A stretch of DNA of 64,000 bases from Chionoecetes opilio (Eukaryota > Arthropoda > Malacostraca > Decapoda > Majidae), in assembly GCA_016584305.1 (NCBI GenBank), contig JACEEZ010003874.1, positions 629,784 to 693,783 of the forward strand. Reading direction: 5' to 3'. The notes under the pieces were generated by a model, which had not been told where the DNA came from, searched no databases, and saw only the letters and a list, made by a program, of their open reading frames with translations. The position numbers and the translations under genes are program-made. This document shows positions 34,950 to 48,659 of this stretch, piece after piece (the first letter of the stretch is position 1; every line of letters begins with the position of its first letter).

Positions 34950-34950
<1 letters not shown>
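34600..34950. other. No feature recognised
   Basis: Ordinary mixed sequence between two repeats. No credible exon or repeat match within the window. Confidence 0.4.
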
Positions 34951-34952
<2 letters not shown>

Positions 34953-35035
<83 letters not shown>

Positions 35036-35646
35036 TCTCTCTCCTCTCTCTCTCTCTCTCTCCTCTCTCTCTGTCACGTCACCTTTTTCTTCCCTCCCAT
35101 TCCTCTTAAATTTCAGTAACCCTTTCTCCCTTTCTCCTTCCTCTACTCTTTTGTCTCCCTCCCTTCTTCCCTCCCTCTCTCCCTTCCCTTACCTGCTTCT
35201 TACAACACCTGTTCCTCCTACCTGGTGGTCCTTCTGTTTCCCTCTCCCTTCCCTCCCTTCATCTTTCCTTTCTGTCTCCTCCTCCATCCATCCTTCTTCC
35301 GTCCTCCTTCCGTCCTCACTCCTTCCCTCCCCCCTATCTCTCCCCCTCTGTTAGAGCTGTTAAACTGTATTAGTGTTTGCGGGTTTAAAAAAAAATATAT
35401 TCATTAACCCAGCAAAAACAAGGCAATATCCCACCACCCTTTACTACTTTACTATGCTATGTTTATGTTGAAAGCGTAGTAAACTAGTCTTTTGAATCGA
35501 TCGTTATTCTAGAGCGAGAGAGAGAGAGAGAGGAGAAAGGAGGGGGAGGAAAGAGAGAGAGAGAGAGAGAGAAGAGAGGGGGAGAAAAGGGGGAAAAGGG
35601 GAATTAGGGAGAGAGAGAGAAAAAGAGAGAAAGGAGAGAGAAGAGA

Positions 35647-35682
<36 letters not shown>

Positions 35683-35920
35683 AATTTTCGTATATAAATA
35701 AGTGAAACAAATTGATTAAAGAAAGTATATAATCATTTTTAATACGATTCGTGTGGCTGTGTGTGTGTGGTTTTGTGTTGTACTGACGAATACAGTGAAG
35801 GGTAAAGGGCTAAGTGATGCACTTTTCCACTACAGCTTATATGGGTCCTGGCCTGATATCTCCACTTAGTTTAAAGGGATGAAATGGATCAGAAAGCCTT
35901 GCTTGGGGCCAAGAAGGAAA
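34953..35920. repeat. (CT)n/(GA)n-bearing block, inverted copy at 61640-62470
   Basis: (CT)n at 34955-35070, then a CT-rich stretch, then (GA)n at 35513-35690. From about 35075 to 35920 it is the reverse complement of 61640-62470. Up to about 35350 the two agree closely. Beyond that this copy loses and gains bases in homopolymers while the other copy stays regular. Confidence 0.85.
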
Positions 35921-35989
35921 AATTTTTTGCACCTCGAGAGTCCTTTTAAATGTTTTTATGTAATCCCCGTTTTTCGGAAGAGATAGGAG

Positions 35990-36830
35990 GGAAATTTCTA
36001 TCAAAATTTCCCCGGTTATGCCCGAAAGCAATTCAATCTTTTAGTTCTCGAGAAATTTTTTCCCTTTTTCATTCTACTTCTATTTCCCCCTTCCCTTTCA
36101 CTCCCCTCCCGACTTTCCGGGTACAAAGTAAAATTTCGGGGGCACTTTTTTCGCTTCATCGTAACAAGAGGTTCAAAACTTTTCATCCTCCCCCACCCTC
36201 CTATCAGCAAGGAACACTTAGATTTTAATGTCCTTAAAATGTCACCATGGGAAAAAGATCCGGTCATACATGGATGGGTTAGTTCAGTTTTCGCTTAAAT
36301 TAAAAGTTACCAAATTTCTATAAAAACTTCCATACCCGTCCCCAAAAAGACGCGTTCGAAGGCTTAAACGAAAAAAAAATAAAATTTCCCCCGGTTTTAG
36401 AAAAACAATTTAAAATTTTCTATATCAAAAGTAACAGGACTGTATTATAGGCAGCCCTTTATATACACTTGTTTCATTATTTAATTAGTCTTTCAGGGTC
36501 TATAAGCTCTTCGGGAGAGGCAAATTCAAGAATCAGAACATTCCCTTTTTCCCGCAAAAACCCAAACCTTTCCCTTTATCCCCCCGAGGGACGCCAGTCG
36601 CTCTACACTTCTTTGTGGGCTTCGAGGGGAGTTTTCGCCCTTCCTCCCAAAACCAGGGGCCAACAGGTACGGAATCCCCCAACCAACTCATTACTCTCAC
36701 TTTTTCTACCTTATATATATTAATGTAACCATAGTGTTTTATTGATACGGACTGGTGGTAGTTTAAGAAAATTTTGTGAGGGAGGTTATGCTCAAAGAGC
36801 TGCCCGTTCCAAATTAGGTTTTTTATGGTT
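35990..36830 (+). repeat. Noisy direct repeat, copy 1 (copy 2 at 42900-43850)
   Basis: Shared order of landmarks: TTCCCTTTCACTCCCCTCCC, CCGGGTAC, AGGTTCAAAACTTTT, CACCCTCCTATCAG, GGTCATACATGGA, GCATTCGAAGGCT-like, GTAACAGGACTGT and GGAGGTTATGCTCAAAGAG. Copies differ by frequent small indels. Confidence 0.85.
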
Positions 36831-39800
36831 TAAGATCTCTAACAGAAAAAATGTTTCAGGTGAATAAATAGGAGATGTTTCAAATAGTTCTTGTTTTTTG
36901 CAAAAAACCCCAGGGACTTTTCCCGCGTGTTGGATAATATTTCCCCCACATTTCCCAAAAAAGAGCCTTACCGGGGGTAATTCAAGTTCATCACGATACC
37001 AAGATAAATAATTAAATTTACCCAAAACGTGCCCAATACATTTTTAAACCCCAAGAAAAATTTTTCCTGTCAAAAGACAACTTTTTTGTAGTTTTGCGGT
37101 GGATTTTTTTTTTTGATTCATAAGATCAATAATTTTTTAAAGTTTTCAAAAAAACCCAGGAAAACCCCCTCAACACATGGGGACTAAAGCGGGGGGATTT
37201 ATTCCAAAAAATAACCAGAAATCACCTTGGAAAGTAGCAAAAAATAGACAAAAAAAATTCGGGAAAATATTAAAAATTTCATTAGTAGGACACATCAACT
37301 TCCCAAATCATTCGAGCCGGGAACTGAAATTAGGTTTCAGAGCTTCGGGGGGGAAAGGGGCAAATTTTTTTTTTTCTCAGATGAGATAAATGTACCCTGT
37401 TATGGCCAAAATTTCACATGGCCCACACAGGGCCCCTTTTAGGTTTAGGTAGCAATGATATTGACGATAGCAGGGATCCGGCTCTCGCTTACCCTATCAA
37501 GGAAATTACGCGCACAATAGAGAGGAATGTGAGCGGGTAGTGTGCATCTGTTAATAGAACCTGCATTTTCAGAAGGAGAACCACATCTTTTACCCGGGAA
37601 AACCCAGTGTTTTTCTATTCCCCCGGGAACAGGGGAAAACGAGCCCCTCCCTGGGGCTTAAAAAGGTTTTTTCCAGCGTCATCATAATTTGTGAAGATCC
37701 TATTCCCCGAGATGAAAAGAAGGAGGAGGGAGGACCCGGCAGAAATAAAAAGGGACTTTTAAAATTTAGGGGAAAAGAAATAAGAGCGCGAGAATAAAGG
37801 GAAAATTTTGATTATGGTACAGGAAAGCAAAGGCCCCTTTTTCCTCCCCTAAAATCCACGGATGCGTGAAAGAAAAAATCAAAAAACCCTTTTTTCCTTT
37901 TACCCCTCAATACCCACGGATGCGTGAAAGGGAAAAAAATCAACAAAACCCTGCCATGCCCCCTAATTATCCACGGATAGCGTAAAAGGGGGACTCATAA
38001 ACCCCGAGATATTCCAGTATTAGAGTTACATCAACTACAACCCTTTGACGCAACGCCCGACCCAAAATGTTCTTTAAATTAATAGAACAATGGGCCTCAG
38101 CGAGCAAACGACCCAAAATTTGAAAAAGGGAGATGTGCTCAGCACCTAAATTTTAATTCACAGCTATCAAACGAACCATAAAGTAGAGACTTGGGCGCAC
38201 TTAAAATTTTTTGAGACGAGTCCCCCCGAAGTGAGTTTTATAGAGCCTGGCGGGCTTTGGGAGACAATGAGTACGACTGGGGGGAATTCCTCAAGTTTTC
38301 ACACATCGTTTTTTTTGCCAAAATTTGCGGTGATTGCGCCCAAAACCCCAAAAAAAAAATTCCCGACGTGATAAAAAATAAAGAAAAAACTGGGGTACGG
38401 CCCCCCCAGCCCGCGCGCGGGGAAAAAACAAAAGGGATTCCTGATGAAGGAATCCCTTAAAAAATTTCTAGACCGTCTCGACACGAACGCAATGCCGAAG
38501 AGGAAAAACCCTCCAAAGGTTAATAATCCCAGCACATAAGAAAAAAAGGAAAAGGCGGACGAAAAAAAAACAAATATTTTCCATACATTTCCCAAACTTC
38601 GAGACACAAAGACGAAGGGGGGGAAAGTCTAAAAAACAAATCCAAAACTAAAGCCAGTTTGGCCCAAGTGAAAAGAAAAATCATCCTCCACGCGAGTCCT
38701 TCAGGGGGGGGAAAACATTCCCAAAAGTATGCGTTTTTGCAAAAACAAAGATAATTCCGGAGTGCTGGAGAAAACCTCCGCTGGGTCATTGTTTGCTTCG
38801 CAAACCCGGTTGCCGGAGGGGGACGAAATGTCCGGGGGGGCGTGCCCAGGCAAATAGTTCAAAAACCCAAGTCAAACCAAAACCCTAAAAAATTTCATGA
38901 CAGCGGTGACGATATTTCCCCCACTATCCACGTAAATATAAAGGGGAAAGATAGTAGAAGCGATAGTGACACAGGGAGTGGAAAACTTTGATCAAAGAAG
39001 TCCCAAACAATCGGAGGGGAAATAAATTACGACGCAATTCTCCCAACGGGAGGAATCAAGACACTCCGTTAAAAATTCTCGGTATAAGGGCCAGAAAGAA
39101 ATCGGTGACGGACAAAAGTTTAAAAATGGTTTTCCCTTTTATCCAGCTTTTATCTAAACGGCGATGTACTTTTTGGGTGTGAACCTCACAAAACCCCACT
39201 TCACCGGGGAGGAAAAGTAGAGAAATGCGCTGGGGTGACACCCCCCATACCGTGAATCACATCCGTGAAAAGAAAAAAAATAAAAGAAACAACTAAACCC
39301 GGTGGAATTTGTGAAACACAAAACCCCTTTACGATAAATTTCCCTCCCGTGAAAAAAAACCCCTTTCCACTCAGTTTCAAAAGGTTAAAGTAAATGAGTT
39401 TCCCAGGTTCTAACTCCTTTTCACCCCCGGGAAAGGAGCAAAATATTACCCTTTCTTAGTACAAGTGTCAGCAGAAAGTTTTAATTTTCATTTCCCCTTT
39501 ACGAATAAAACCCAAAAGGAAAAATTTTTGGCAAAGGTACTTATCGGGTATACGACAAAGTGGAATTCCCCACGGAACCCCAAACAATTCTATTATGAAC
39601 CCCCAAGATTAAAACCGGTAAATGATAACGCACAGCCCCAAAAAACTCGACCCAAAGGTTAAAGAATTTAAACAAGGGACAAAATGGAAACACCCGATGT
39701 TGAACAACAAGAATACAAAAAGTAATTCAGAAAATGATCCGTTTCATCCCAGACCAAAACAATTTGGTTCCATAAATGGTCCTCCGGTTTTAAAAAAAGG

Positions 39801-42800
39801 TGGAGACCCTCAGCCAGTCGAGGGGCCTTGTACGTTTTCCCGGAAAAACCCAAAGGGCAAATTTACATATGCTTTAAGATATGGAAAAAAGAAATATAAA
39901 GAAAAATCCCCGGCGGTGGGTTACACCCATGTCTTGTAAATAAACCCCGATGGTAGTAAGAGAATGTGTTTAGACTATGACACATAAAAAAAAATCCGCC
40001 ACAGCATCTATCCTCTTCCCCGATTGGAAGAATTGGTAGAACAAGCCGCTGGTCAAAGTATTATGTACCTTAGACATGGCGAAGATTTTCCAGATATTTC
40101 TCGTACGAAAGCCCCGATCTAAAAACCTTTGCGACCCCCCGGTTTACCCTTTTATCTTTTTCGACGCCTACCTTCGGGCAAAGCTCACCCGCTATATTTT
40201 TAGGCGGATGGCTTTTATATTAAAACCCCTCCTCAGAAGGGTGGGGTAAAAAACTACCCGGCAAATTAATTCTATGGGCTCCTACGTTTTTTCTTTTTGG
40301 AAGTCTTAACAGCCCCTTTGAAATCCTTTCTAAAAATGGGGGGAAACTTAAAACCCCAGTAAGGTTTCTTTTTGGGCTTAAAAGAACACTTTTCTCGTCA
40401 TCGGATTCAGCCAAGGAATAAGCCGGACCTAAAAAAAATGGAAGCCGTTTCAAAAAGAAAACTCCCAAAAAGGCAAGGAAATCCCAGTTTCTTGGGATGT
40501 GGGGTTCTAAGGAAGCTATTTCCCTTGTTTGCGAAAGTTGCAGCTCCACTTACAAAATTTTAAAAAGAGCCCACGTCACTTTTCCCCGGACGGAGGAGTG
40601 TCAACATGCGTTTGAACATTAAATCGTGCCTGATAAATGGCCTGTCCTGGGAAGGGCACAAATTTATGAACTTTTTATTCTTCAACAGAGCGAGTAACCT
40701 CACGTGGAGGGGTTCTAAGTCAAGTTCAGTCAAACGGTTCCCAAATTTCCCCCGGGTATTTTTCCCAAAAATAAAATTTTTGCGAAAAACGTACCCGCAC
40801 CGACAAAGAAGCGTTGGGCCCTAGTTCTCACCGTGAAATTTCCATCATTACTATGGGGCTCCCAAAATTTCAATGTACGGATCACCAAACCCCCTCACCA
40901 TATTTTAAAAGAAAAACAAATCTCCCCCGGATGCCAGTGGACCCAGAAAGCGTGAATATAATTATGCGAAATACCTGAAAGGCAAAAGATAACTTCGTCG
41001 CGGACCTCGTCGCGTCCAGTTGGGATATAACCCCCCGACCCGAGAATACGGTTTGGGGAAAAACCAAAACCCCAAAACTTCTACGTCAAAGGGAAAACCC
41101 GGTGGAAAAAAAATGGTGGAATACTGGAGGGGGGTAAAGTCCTACAAAGAAAACCAAAACCCCTTTGGATCAGTTTTACCGTAATAAATGACATACTTTT
41201 TTGTTTTGAGAAAAACCGATGGGATCTACAGTAAAAGTCCCCTAATTCCTCGCAGTATGACCGGCCTCGCCTCCAACATGCGCATGAATTATCAGGGGCA
41301 CTTAGGACAAAAGAAAAACCTAAAAAAGCCGAGGAGGGGTATATATTGGGAAATCTGAAAGTAGATGGTGGATATTCAAAATTGGTAACTTTCAAAGATT
41401 CAAAAGGGAAATAGAGGGACAACAACCCTGGGAAGGAAATTTCCCCCATAGATAAACCCCTTTGAGAGGATAGGGTAGACCTCACTGATAGGGACCGGAG
41501 AACAAGGTTACCGTTATGGTAGACGGTAGTCGACCATCAGAGGTTTGTTAGGTTCTTCCCCTTAAATCAAAAAAACACTACACCATCATAAGACCATGGG
41601 CAGTACCTTGGGGGGGACTAGGGAACCCGCAACATGTCCGGACAAAGGAGGAGAGTTCACCAGCTGAGAGTTCCCGCAGTTCTGCACCGACACCAAATCA
41701 CTTTGCTATACACCCCCTACCCCCTCAAGGAAACCGGTGACCCAGAGGAGCACAGGACCCTGAATCAGTCTTTGACCCTGTGCCAAGGGCACCTCTTCGG
41801 GCCCACATTTTTTGCAGCCTTTCAAAACACTATGAATCAAGCGGGACACACCTCCATGGACAACAACTCTACTTGCTTTTTTCTCCGCCCTGCCCCCCCG
41901 GCTCGTTGGGGCAGCTTTTCCCCGTCGAGGGAGAACAAAACGAATGGACGTGGCCACGCCCCAAACCCCGAGAGCATCAGAAAAGTCGCGCGGTCAGGGG
42001 CCGGCCAAACCAAAAAACGAAAAAAACAAAGGGGGGAGGTAGGAGCACTGTAGGGTCAGAAAAGAGACCCCAATACCAGGCACATGCCGTAAACTAAATG
42101 TGAAATGGGATGGGGTCTATAGAGTAGTGGGGGGTACGTTTTGGGGGGTAGGTATATGTGTTAGAAAGTTTTCACGGAAAAAAACAAGGCAAAAAGCCCC
42201 GAAAAGTGAAGCCCTATCAGGGAGTGAAAGGTGGTTATAAACCGGTGGGGAGGGTCCTACAACCCATCCGGGGGACAAAACTAGCCCTCGTGTAGGGACC
42301 CCTAGGAAGGCCATCGAGAAGAGGAATGTTATTTTTGGTTAAAAGTGTTGAAATGAAAACGGGTTTTCCCGAGGTGAGGGGTCAGACTAGAGAAAAAAAT
42401 TGGGAGGAGATTTTAAATTTTTAAATTTGGAGTGTCTAATTTTCACGGGTCAGCCTGGTTCAGTGGGGGGGAGTATTTTAATTTGAAATAGTAGTATCCC
42501 CTCACTTCACATCGACCAGCTTTAGGGGTGGCGGAAAATTTTAGGGGCTCGAAAAGGGTTCGTTATCTAACCAGAGGGTAGCCGGTGGCCCCCCTGGGAC
42601 GAACCCCTTCCGCGAAAAAGCCGGGACGATCAGGATTTTTACAACCACGTTTCTACCCAGGGCAGGGTGATTGGGAATTCCCTTTTATTTAAATTCGTTA
42701 ATCTAAACACAAAAGGACACCGTTTTTAAAGAAAAAAGAATTTCCATTAAATTCACTTAATTCGTCCCATACCCATTTCCCTTGACGCAGCTTAGAAAGG

Positions 42801-42899
42801 AAACAAAAGATCCTGAGTTTAATTGATATTGAAAAATTTAATTTCCCGGGAAAGACGTGGTAAGCCCCCTTTTTCGGGAAAAGAAGGATGGGAATCATC

Positions 42900-43850
42900 A
42901 TACTTTCGGGTTTGCCGTAAGCAAATTTAATCTTTAGTTTTTCCCAGAAACTTCTTCCTTCTTTCACCATTCTTTCCCCCCCTTCCTTTCACTCCCCCCC
43001 CCCACATTCCCGGGTACGGTCAAATTCGTGGGGCACTTTTCGCGATCACGTAACTAAAAGTTCAAAACTTTTAAACCTCCCCTCACCCCCCTATCAGATC
43101 AAGGAACCCTAGATTTTTAAGTCCTTCAAAAAAGTCAATAGTGAAAGATCACGGTCATACATGGAGGGTTAGTTTGTTTTTCGCTAAATAAAATTACCAA
43201 AATTTTTATACAAAATTCCACCCACGTCCCCCCAAAAGACGCATTCGAAGGCTGAACGAAAGAAAAAAAAACTTTCCTCGGATTTAAAAAAACATTTTAA
43301 ATTCTTCTAAAAAGTAACAGGACTGTTTATAGCAGCCTTCATGGGACACTTTTTTTAATTATTTTAATTAGTATTTTAGGGTCAAAAGCTTCAGAGAGGC
43401 CAAATTCATAGAATCGAAAAAATTCCCCTTTTCCCGCTAAACCCAACCTTTGCCTTAGACCCCGAGGGGGCCAGGTCTCTCCACTTTTACATGGTAAGTC
43501 CTCAGTAAATCGCTCCTTTTCCCCCCCCCCCCCCCCTTTTTATGATATATCTATCTATATGCTCAATTTAGGTATGTTTTCAGTTTTACAACGCATAGGA
43601 GGCCTTGCCCCCTCCCTTAGAAGTGTTTTTTAACGTGAGTCGTCTCTCCACTTCACTATAGACTCAGGCGGACATCTCTCGGGCCAAAAAAACCCGTCAC
43701 ATTTTTTTTGTGAAGGAAACAAATTCTTACTCTTTTATTTTCCCCCCTTATATTTTCCAGTAATTATAAGTATAGCGGTATTACCAAGTGAAGGATAATT
43801 TATTAGTAGGGTTCAGGAGGGAGGTTATGCTCAAAGAGTTACTTCATCAA
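42900..43850 (+). repeat. Noisy direct repeat, copy 2
   Basis: It matches 35990-36830 in the same orientation with homopolymer-length differences, and ends with the shared GGAGGTTATGCTCAAAGAG. Confidence 0.85.
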
Positions 43851-43879
43851 AAGGAAGATTTTGTATAGGTTTTTAAAGG

Positions 43880-46800
43880 TTTTTTCTTTTTACCTGAGCC
43901 AACGGCCCTATTTTGAAGTGAATGCTCCGGCGGGGGAGTAATTTTTATTATGATTTTTCCCTTAGGGCAATTCTCAGGTATCAGAAAATGCATGATGGAA
44001 TTGAGAACGGTAGCTTAGTGCCGGATGACGCCATCTTTTAAACCACCCCCGCTCGAAAATGCCCATTTGGGGGGGTACATTGTTGCACGGTATCTGGCCC
44101 TTCTAAAATGGGCTATCGATTGTGCGGGGGAAACATTTAAATTATACGTCCAAGGGTGTCCCGTCAAAATAAAAAAAAATTTTAAACCTTTTTGTTATAA
44201 TTAATTATTAAAAAAACCCCAATTATCGAAAAAAATCATATTTTTTAAAAATATTTTATTATTAGACTTGTATTTTTTTTAAGTGAAACAAAAAGGGTAT
44301 AAATTTTCCCAAATTTAAATGCATTTTGCACACCGTTTATCTGTCTAAAAAAATAACTCAAAAAGTACAACATATCATCCACCAGGGTTTAACAACAAAA
44401 TATGTAAAGAGGCATAAAATGATTTTAGGCCGCCGGGGCTTATCTATTCTGCGAAAACCCGAAAAGTTAGGAAGCCCTAGGGAGAGGATTTTAACACCAT
44501 ACGATATCTAATGCAGGGGGAAATTGTTAAAAGGAAATCTCACTTTGGGGTCCCATTTTGGTTTTTAAAAATGGCCCCCAAATTTAAAATTTTATTCATT
44601 ACTAGATTTTTGGAAAAGACGTAGGAGCTGATTTTAACACCATACGAGGTATATTCCAAAAAGCAGGGGGAGGTAATTGAAAAATGTCATGTTTTAGTCA
44701 AAACACCGGTATGATTTTCCCAAATTATACATTTTGCAAAACCCTTTTTATCTGTCTAAAAAGTTTTTCGGAAATTTTTGGGCCTGCTTATAATAAAAAA
44801 AACCCCAACAATGCTAAAACAATAACAGTGCAAAACAAATTTAACATAAGAGTCGCCATCGAGTCTTGGTCCTGACCCCAACGATAGAATCACCTGCACC
44901 ATGTTGGGATCCCTGCAGCTTACACAAAAACATTTGAAACTTCAACCCAAATTCAGGGGGGCAGGAGAAATCAAAACGGTCGAACACGTCCTTCTGCATG
45001 TGCATGAGATGAGATTAAAGACACTCGGGGTGGTAACCCGCCACCCCATCGGATTTTGAGCGAACCGCCATCATCGATTCCCCGCCATGCCCTGCTGATG
45101 GGCTGGGACGTCGGGGGCGGGTTTTTTAAAGGGCTGCCCCCGCCAGATAGCCGCCTGATATTTGGGCCCCCTAAGCGTACCGAAATCAAGGAGTCTTCAC
45201 AAGGGGGGAAATTTTGCCCAGATTGGGATCGGCCCTTTTTTGACAGAACTTTTGATAACGGAGTGAAATTGCACCGACGATCTTCGTGTTTTCCCGGGGT
45301 TCAGCTGACACGTGAAGGGCCCGAAAGCTATTGAAAGTCGGTTGGGACATTCCCCCAGATCCCCGATCTTTTAATGCTTGAAGATACAGATCATTTTGCT
45401 TGGGACAAGCTTCAAAGCCCTTTTTCTTTCCCTTTGGGTGCCAGAGCACTAAAATGTCCCCCCCGCTCCATGCATTTAAACCCCCGGCAAGCACTGCAAA
45501 CCCCCAGGGCCCCAAAACCGCAGCCAACTTTGTTTTAAAATCAGCAGAAACCCTCGTAGTCAGCTCTTCATCAGACGAAGGAAAAAAAGGTTGGTTTAGA
45601 ATGATTTTTGTTGGAAAAATTGGCTGCGGGAAATTGGGGGCTGGAGTTTGCAGGCATTGCCAGGGCTTCATGCATGGGCGGGTTTTGACCCCTGTTTTTT
45701 CTCTGGCTAAACCAAGGGAAAAAATAAAGGCTTTTAAGCTTGTTTCAAACGAAAAGATCTGTATTTTCAAGCATTTACAGATCTGGGAAACTTCGTTTGG
45801 AAAGTACCAAAAACATCTCAATAGCATTCAGGGCCCTTTAGTGCAAACTGTAAGCCAGGAAAAAACGAAAAATTTTTTGCGGTCTAATTCACTCCGTTAT
45901 TACATGTTCTGTGCAAAGAAGGGCCAGATCGAAACTGGACAATTGCCGCCTTGGAAGAAATCCCCTTTACGCAGCTACGCTTTTTGGGCCAACTATCAGG
46001 CGGCTTCTGGCGACGCAGCCTTGAAAAAAGCCCGACGTCCCCCGCACCATCAGCAAAGGGCATGGCTGGGAACTCGTGATGGCGGGTTTGCTCAAAAACC
46101 GAAGGATGGCGGGGTTCCCGCTCCAGATTCGTTTTTTGAATTCATTCAGGGACATGCAAAAGGACTTGGGCGACCAGAATTGTCCTGCATACGAAGGGGG
46201 TTTAAGGCACTGTTGGTGTAAGCTGGGAGGGTGCTCCAACATGGGGGGAGGATGATGCTATCGTGGTCCCCGGGTGCCAAAAACTCCCGAAAGGGGGACC
46301 CGATGATTAACTTTGTGGCCCCTGTAATTGTATAGGATATGTTGTTTCTATTATAATGCGGGCCAAAAATTTCCCCGAAAATCTTTATGAAGATAAACGG
46401 TTTAGCAAAATGTATAATTTTGGGAAAATCTACCGGTGTTATTTTACAAAACATGAAAAATTCCCAAAGATCCTCCGGGGGGCTTATTAGGAAAAACATG
46501 TATGGTGTTTAAATTTGCTTTTACGTCTTTTCCCAAAATTATAATGAATAATTAAATAATTGGCGGCCCTTTTGAAAACCAAGGGAAAGGCCACCAAAGT
46601 GCAGATTTTCCCATGTAAAAAATTCCGCCCGGCCTTTTTGGTTCTATGGTGTTAAAAACCTCCCCCGTACGACATTTCCCAACTTGCGTTTTTCGTCAGA
46701 ATGATAATGGGCCCGGCGGCCTAGCCCTTTATGCCTTTAAATATATTTTTTGTAAATTTGTGGGGGGATGATATGTTGTACTTGTTGAGTTATTTTTTTA

Positions 46801-47260
46801 GGGCGATAAAAGGTGTACCCAAAAAGATAATTTTGGGAAAAAAATACCATGTTGTTTCACTAAAAAAAATAAAATCTAATAATAAAATATTGAAAAATAT
46901 ATGATTTTTTTTTGATAATTGATTTTTATAATAATTAATCTTTAACAAAAAGCTTCATATTTTTTTTTTTATTTTTGCGGTACACTTGGACGTTTTTTTA
47001 GTCGTCCACCGCAATCGATAGCTAGGTAAGAAATCCAGTACACGTGCAACAAGTACCCCCCCCAAAAAGGGGAAATTTTTGAGCTGGGTGGTTTTAAAGA
47101 TGGCGTCCCCCGGGGGACAAGTACCGTTCTCAGAGTTCCCCTAAAACCCCTTTTCCCGACACTTGAGCCGGTCAATGGAAAATCATATGGAATTACTCCC
47201 CCCCCCGGAGCATTACTTTTTGGGCCCGGCTCAAAGGGCTACTAGATCAGTGTCAGGTGT
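43880..47260. repeat. 3.4-kb foldback palindrome centred near 45570
   Basis: The left arm (43880-45570) is matched by the reverse complement of the right arm (45570-47260) almost to the centre. Examples: GACGCCATCTTTTAAACCAC at 44028 against 47105, AGCCATGCCCTTTGCTGATG-type sequence at 45090 against 46065, and ATGCTTGAAGATACAGATC at 45373 against 45780. The arms differ by scattered indels. Plus and minus open frames of 213-273 codons here are mirror images and not genes. Confidence 0.9.
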
Positions 47261-47829
47261 GTCTACTGTAGGGAGGATATATGGAAAAACTATGATTACT
47301 CCGCGCTCCTTTACTTTTCCCAAAATAGGGTAAAACCCCGTCTTTCCCGAGGGGCCGAGAACCTTTTAAAAAACAAATAAAAGCCCGACCCACAGCCCAC
47401 TCATAGGGGCAGGCATACGGTTTTTTGACTCGTCGGGGGGCCACGTGTGCCGCCCAAACCCAAAATTTTTCCCAAAAATTACTGGTCCCGCTGAAGGGAA
47501 AATATTTATCTTCTGTCTCAAGTTTGGGAATTATTCCTCATCCCCTGCAGCACTCTACTTTAAAAACCAAAAAATCGGGAAGAATACCCAGAGACCTTAA
47601 AAAAAAATCGTCTCCGAGCCTTAAAGGTCGTGCCACTAGCTACCACAACGACGCTACCAAAAACCCACGGGTAACCCCAAAACACCCACCCCCACTCGCT
47701 AAACTCATGTTCCGGTTTTTCCGCCCTGCCTCCGCTCCAAAAATTAAGTTTGTTTCCCCCCTTCCCGGTACAAATGATTTAAAAAAATTTTCTAAAAATT
47801 TTGCTCCCTGCCCAAATGATTTACAATTT

Positions 47830-48658
47830 TTTTGATAATTTACTTCATGCCCAATGATTTTCAAACGTTTTTAATATTGGTTTTTTCCCCCCGAAAAGAT
47901 TTTTTAAACGTTTTTAGATAATTTGCGCCCTGCCCGAATGATTTGTAAACGTTTTTAGATATTTTGCTTCCTGCCCGAATGATTTACAAACGTTTTTAGA
48001 TATTTTACTTCCTGCCCGAATAATTTACAAACGTTTTTAGATAATTTGCTCCCTACCCGAATGATATACAAACGTTTTTAGATCATTTGCTCCCTGCCCG
48101 AATGATTTACAAACGTTTTTAGATAATTTGCTCCCTACCGAATGATTTACAAACGTTTTTAAATAATTTGCTCCCTGCCCGAATAATTTACAAACGTTTT
48201 TAGATAATTTGCTCCCTGCCCGAATGATTTACAAACGTTTTTAGATAATTTGCTCCCTACCCGAATGATTTACAAACGTTTTTAAATAATTTGCTCCCTG
48301 CCTGAATGATTTACAAACGTTTTTAGATGTTTTGCTCCCTGCCCGAATGATTTACAAACGTTTTTAGATAATTTGCTCCCTTCCCGAATGATTTACAAAC
48401 GTTTTTAGATAATTTGCTCCCTGCCCGAATGATTTACAAACGTTTTTAGATAATTTGCTCCCTGCCCGAATGATTTATAAACGTTTTTAGATAATTTGCT
48501 CCCTGCCTGAATGATTTACAAACGTTTTTAGATGTTTTGCTCCCTGCCTGAATGATTTACAAACGTTTTTAGATATTTTGCTCCATGCCCGAATGATTTA
48601 CAAACGTTTTTAGATAATTTGCTCCCTGCCCGAATGATTTACAAACGTTTTTAGATAA
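47830..48658. repeat. 41-bp minisatellite, about 20 copies
   Basis: The unit is GAATGATTTACAAACGTTTT TAGATAATTTGCTCCCTGCC C. The first two or three copies are corrupted by indels and poly(C)/poly(T) runs, while later ones are regular. The noisy region therefore ends inside this array. Confidence 0.95.
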
Positions 48659-48659
48659 A

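Larger units (their letters stand above)
35360..47830. other. Low-quality, error-rich sequence; no gene should be called
   Basis: Abundant short A, C, G and T homopolymers of inconsistent length, no reading frame above about 270 codons with protein-like content, and no microsatellites of the kind seen elsewhere. The start overlaps a clean duplicate (61640-62030), where differences are mostly homopolymer length and small indels. The end fades into the clean 41-bp minisatellite. Internal duplicates differ by the same noise. I read it as unpolished long-read gap fill. Confidence 0.75.

Noticed and set aside
41634..42097. Overlapping GC-rich open frames of 139 and 105 codons
   Set aside because: They sit inside the error-rich block, have no recognisable domain, and their frames depend on homopolymer lengths that cannot be trusted.
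45186..46242. Opposed open frames of 213 and 273 codons near 45.2-46.2 kb
   Set aside because: They lie on the two arms of the noisy palindrome and mirror each other. No domain is recognisable.
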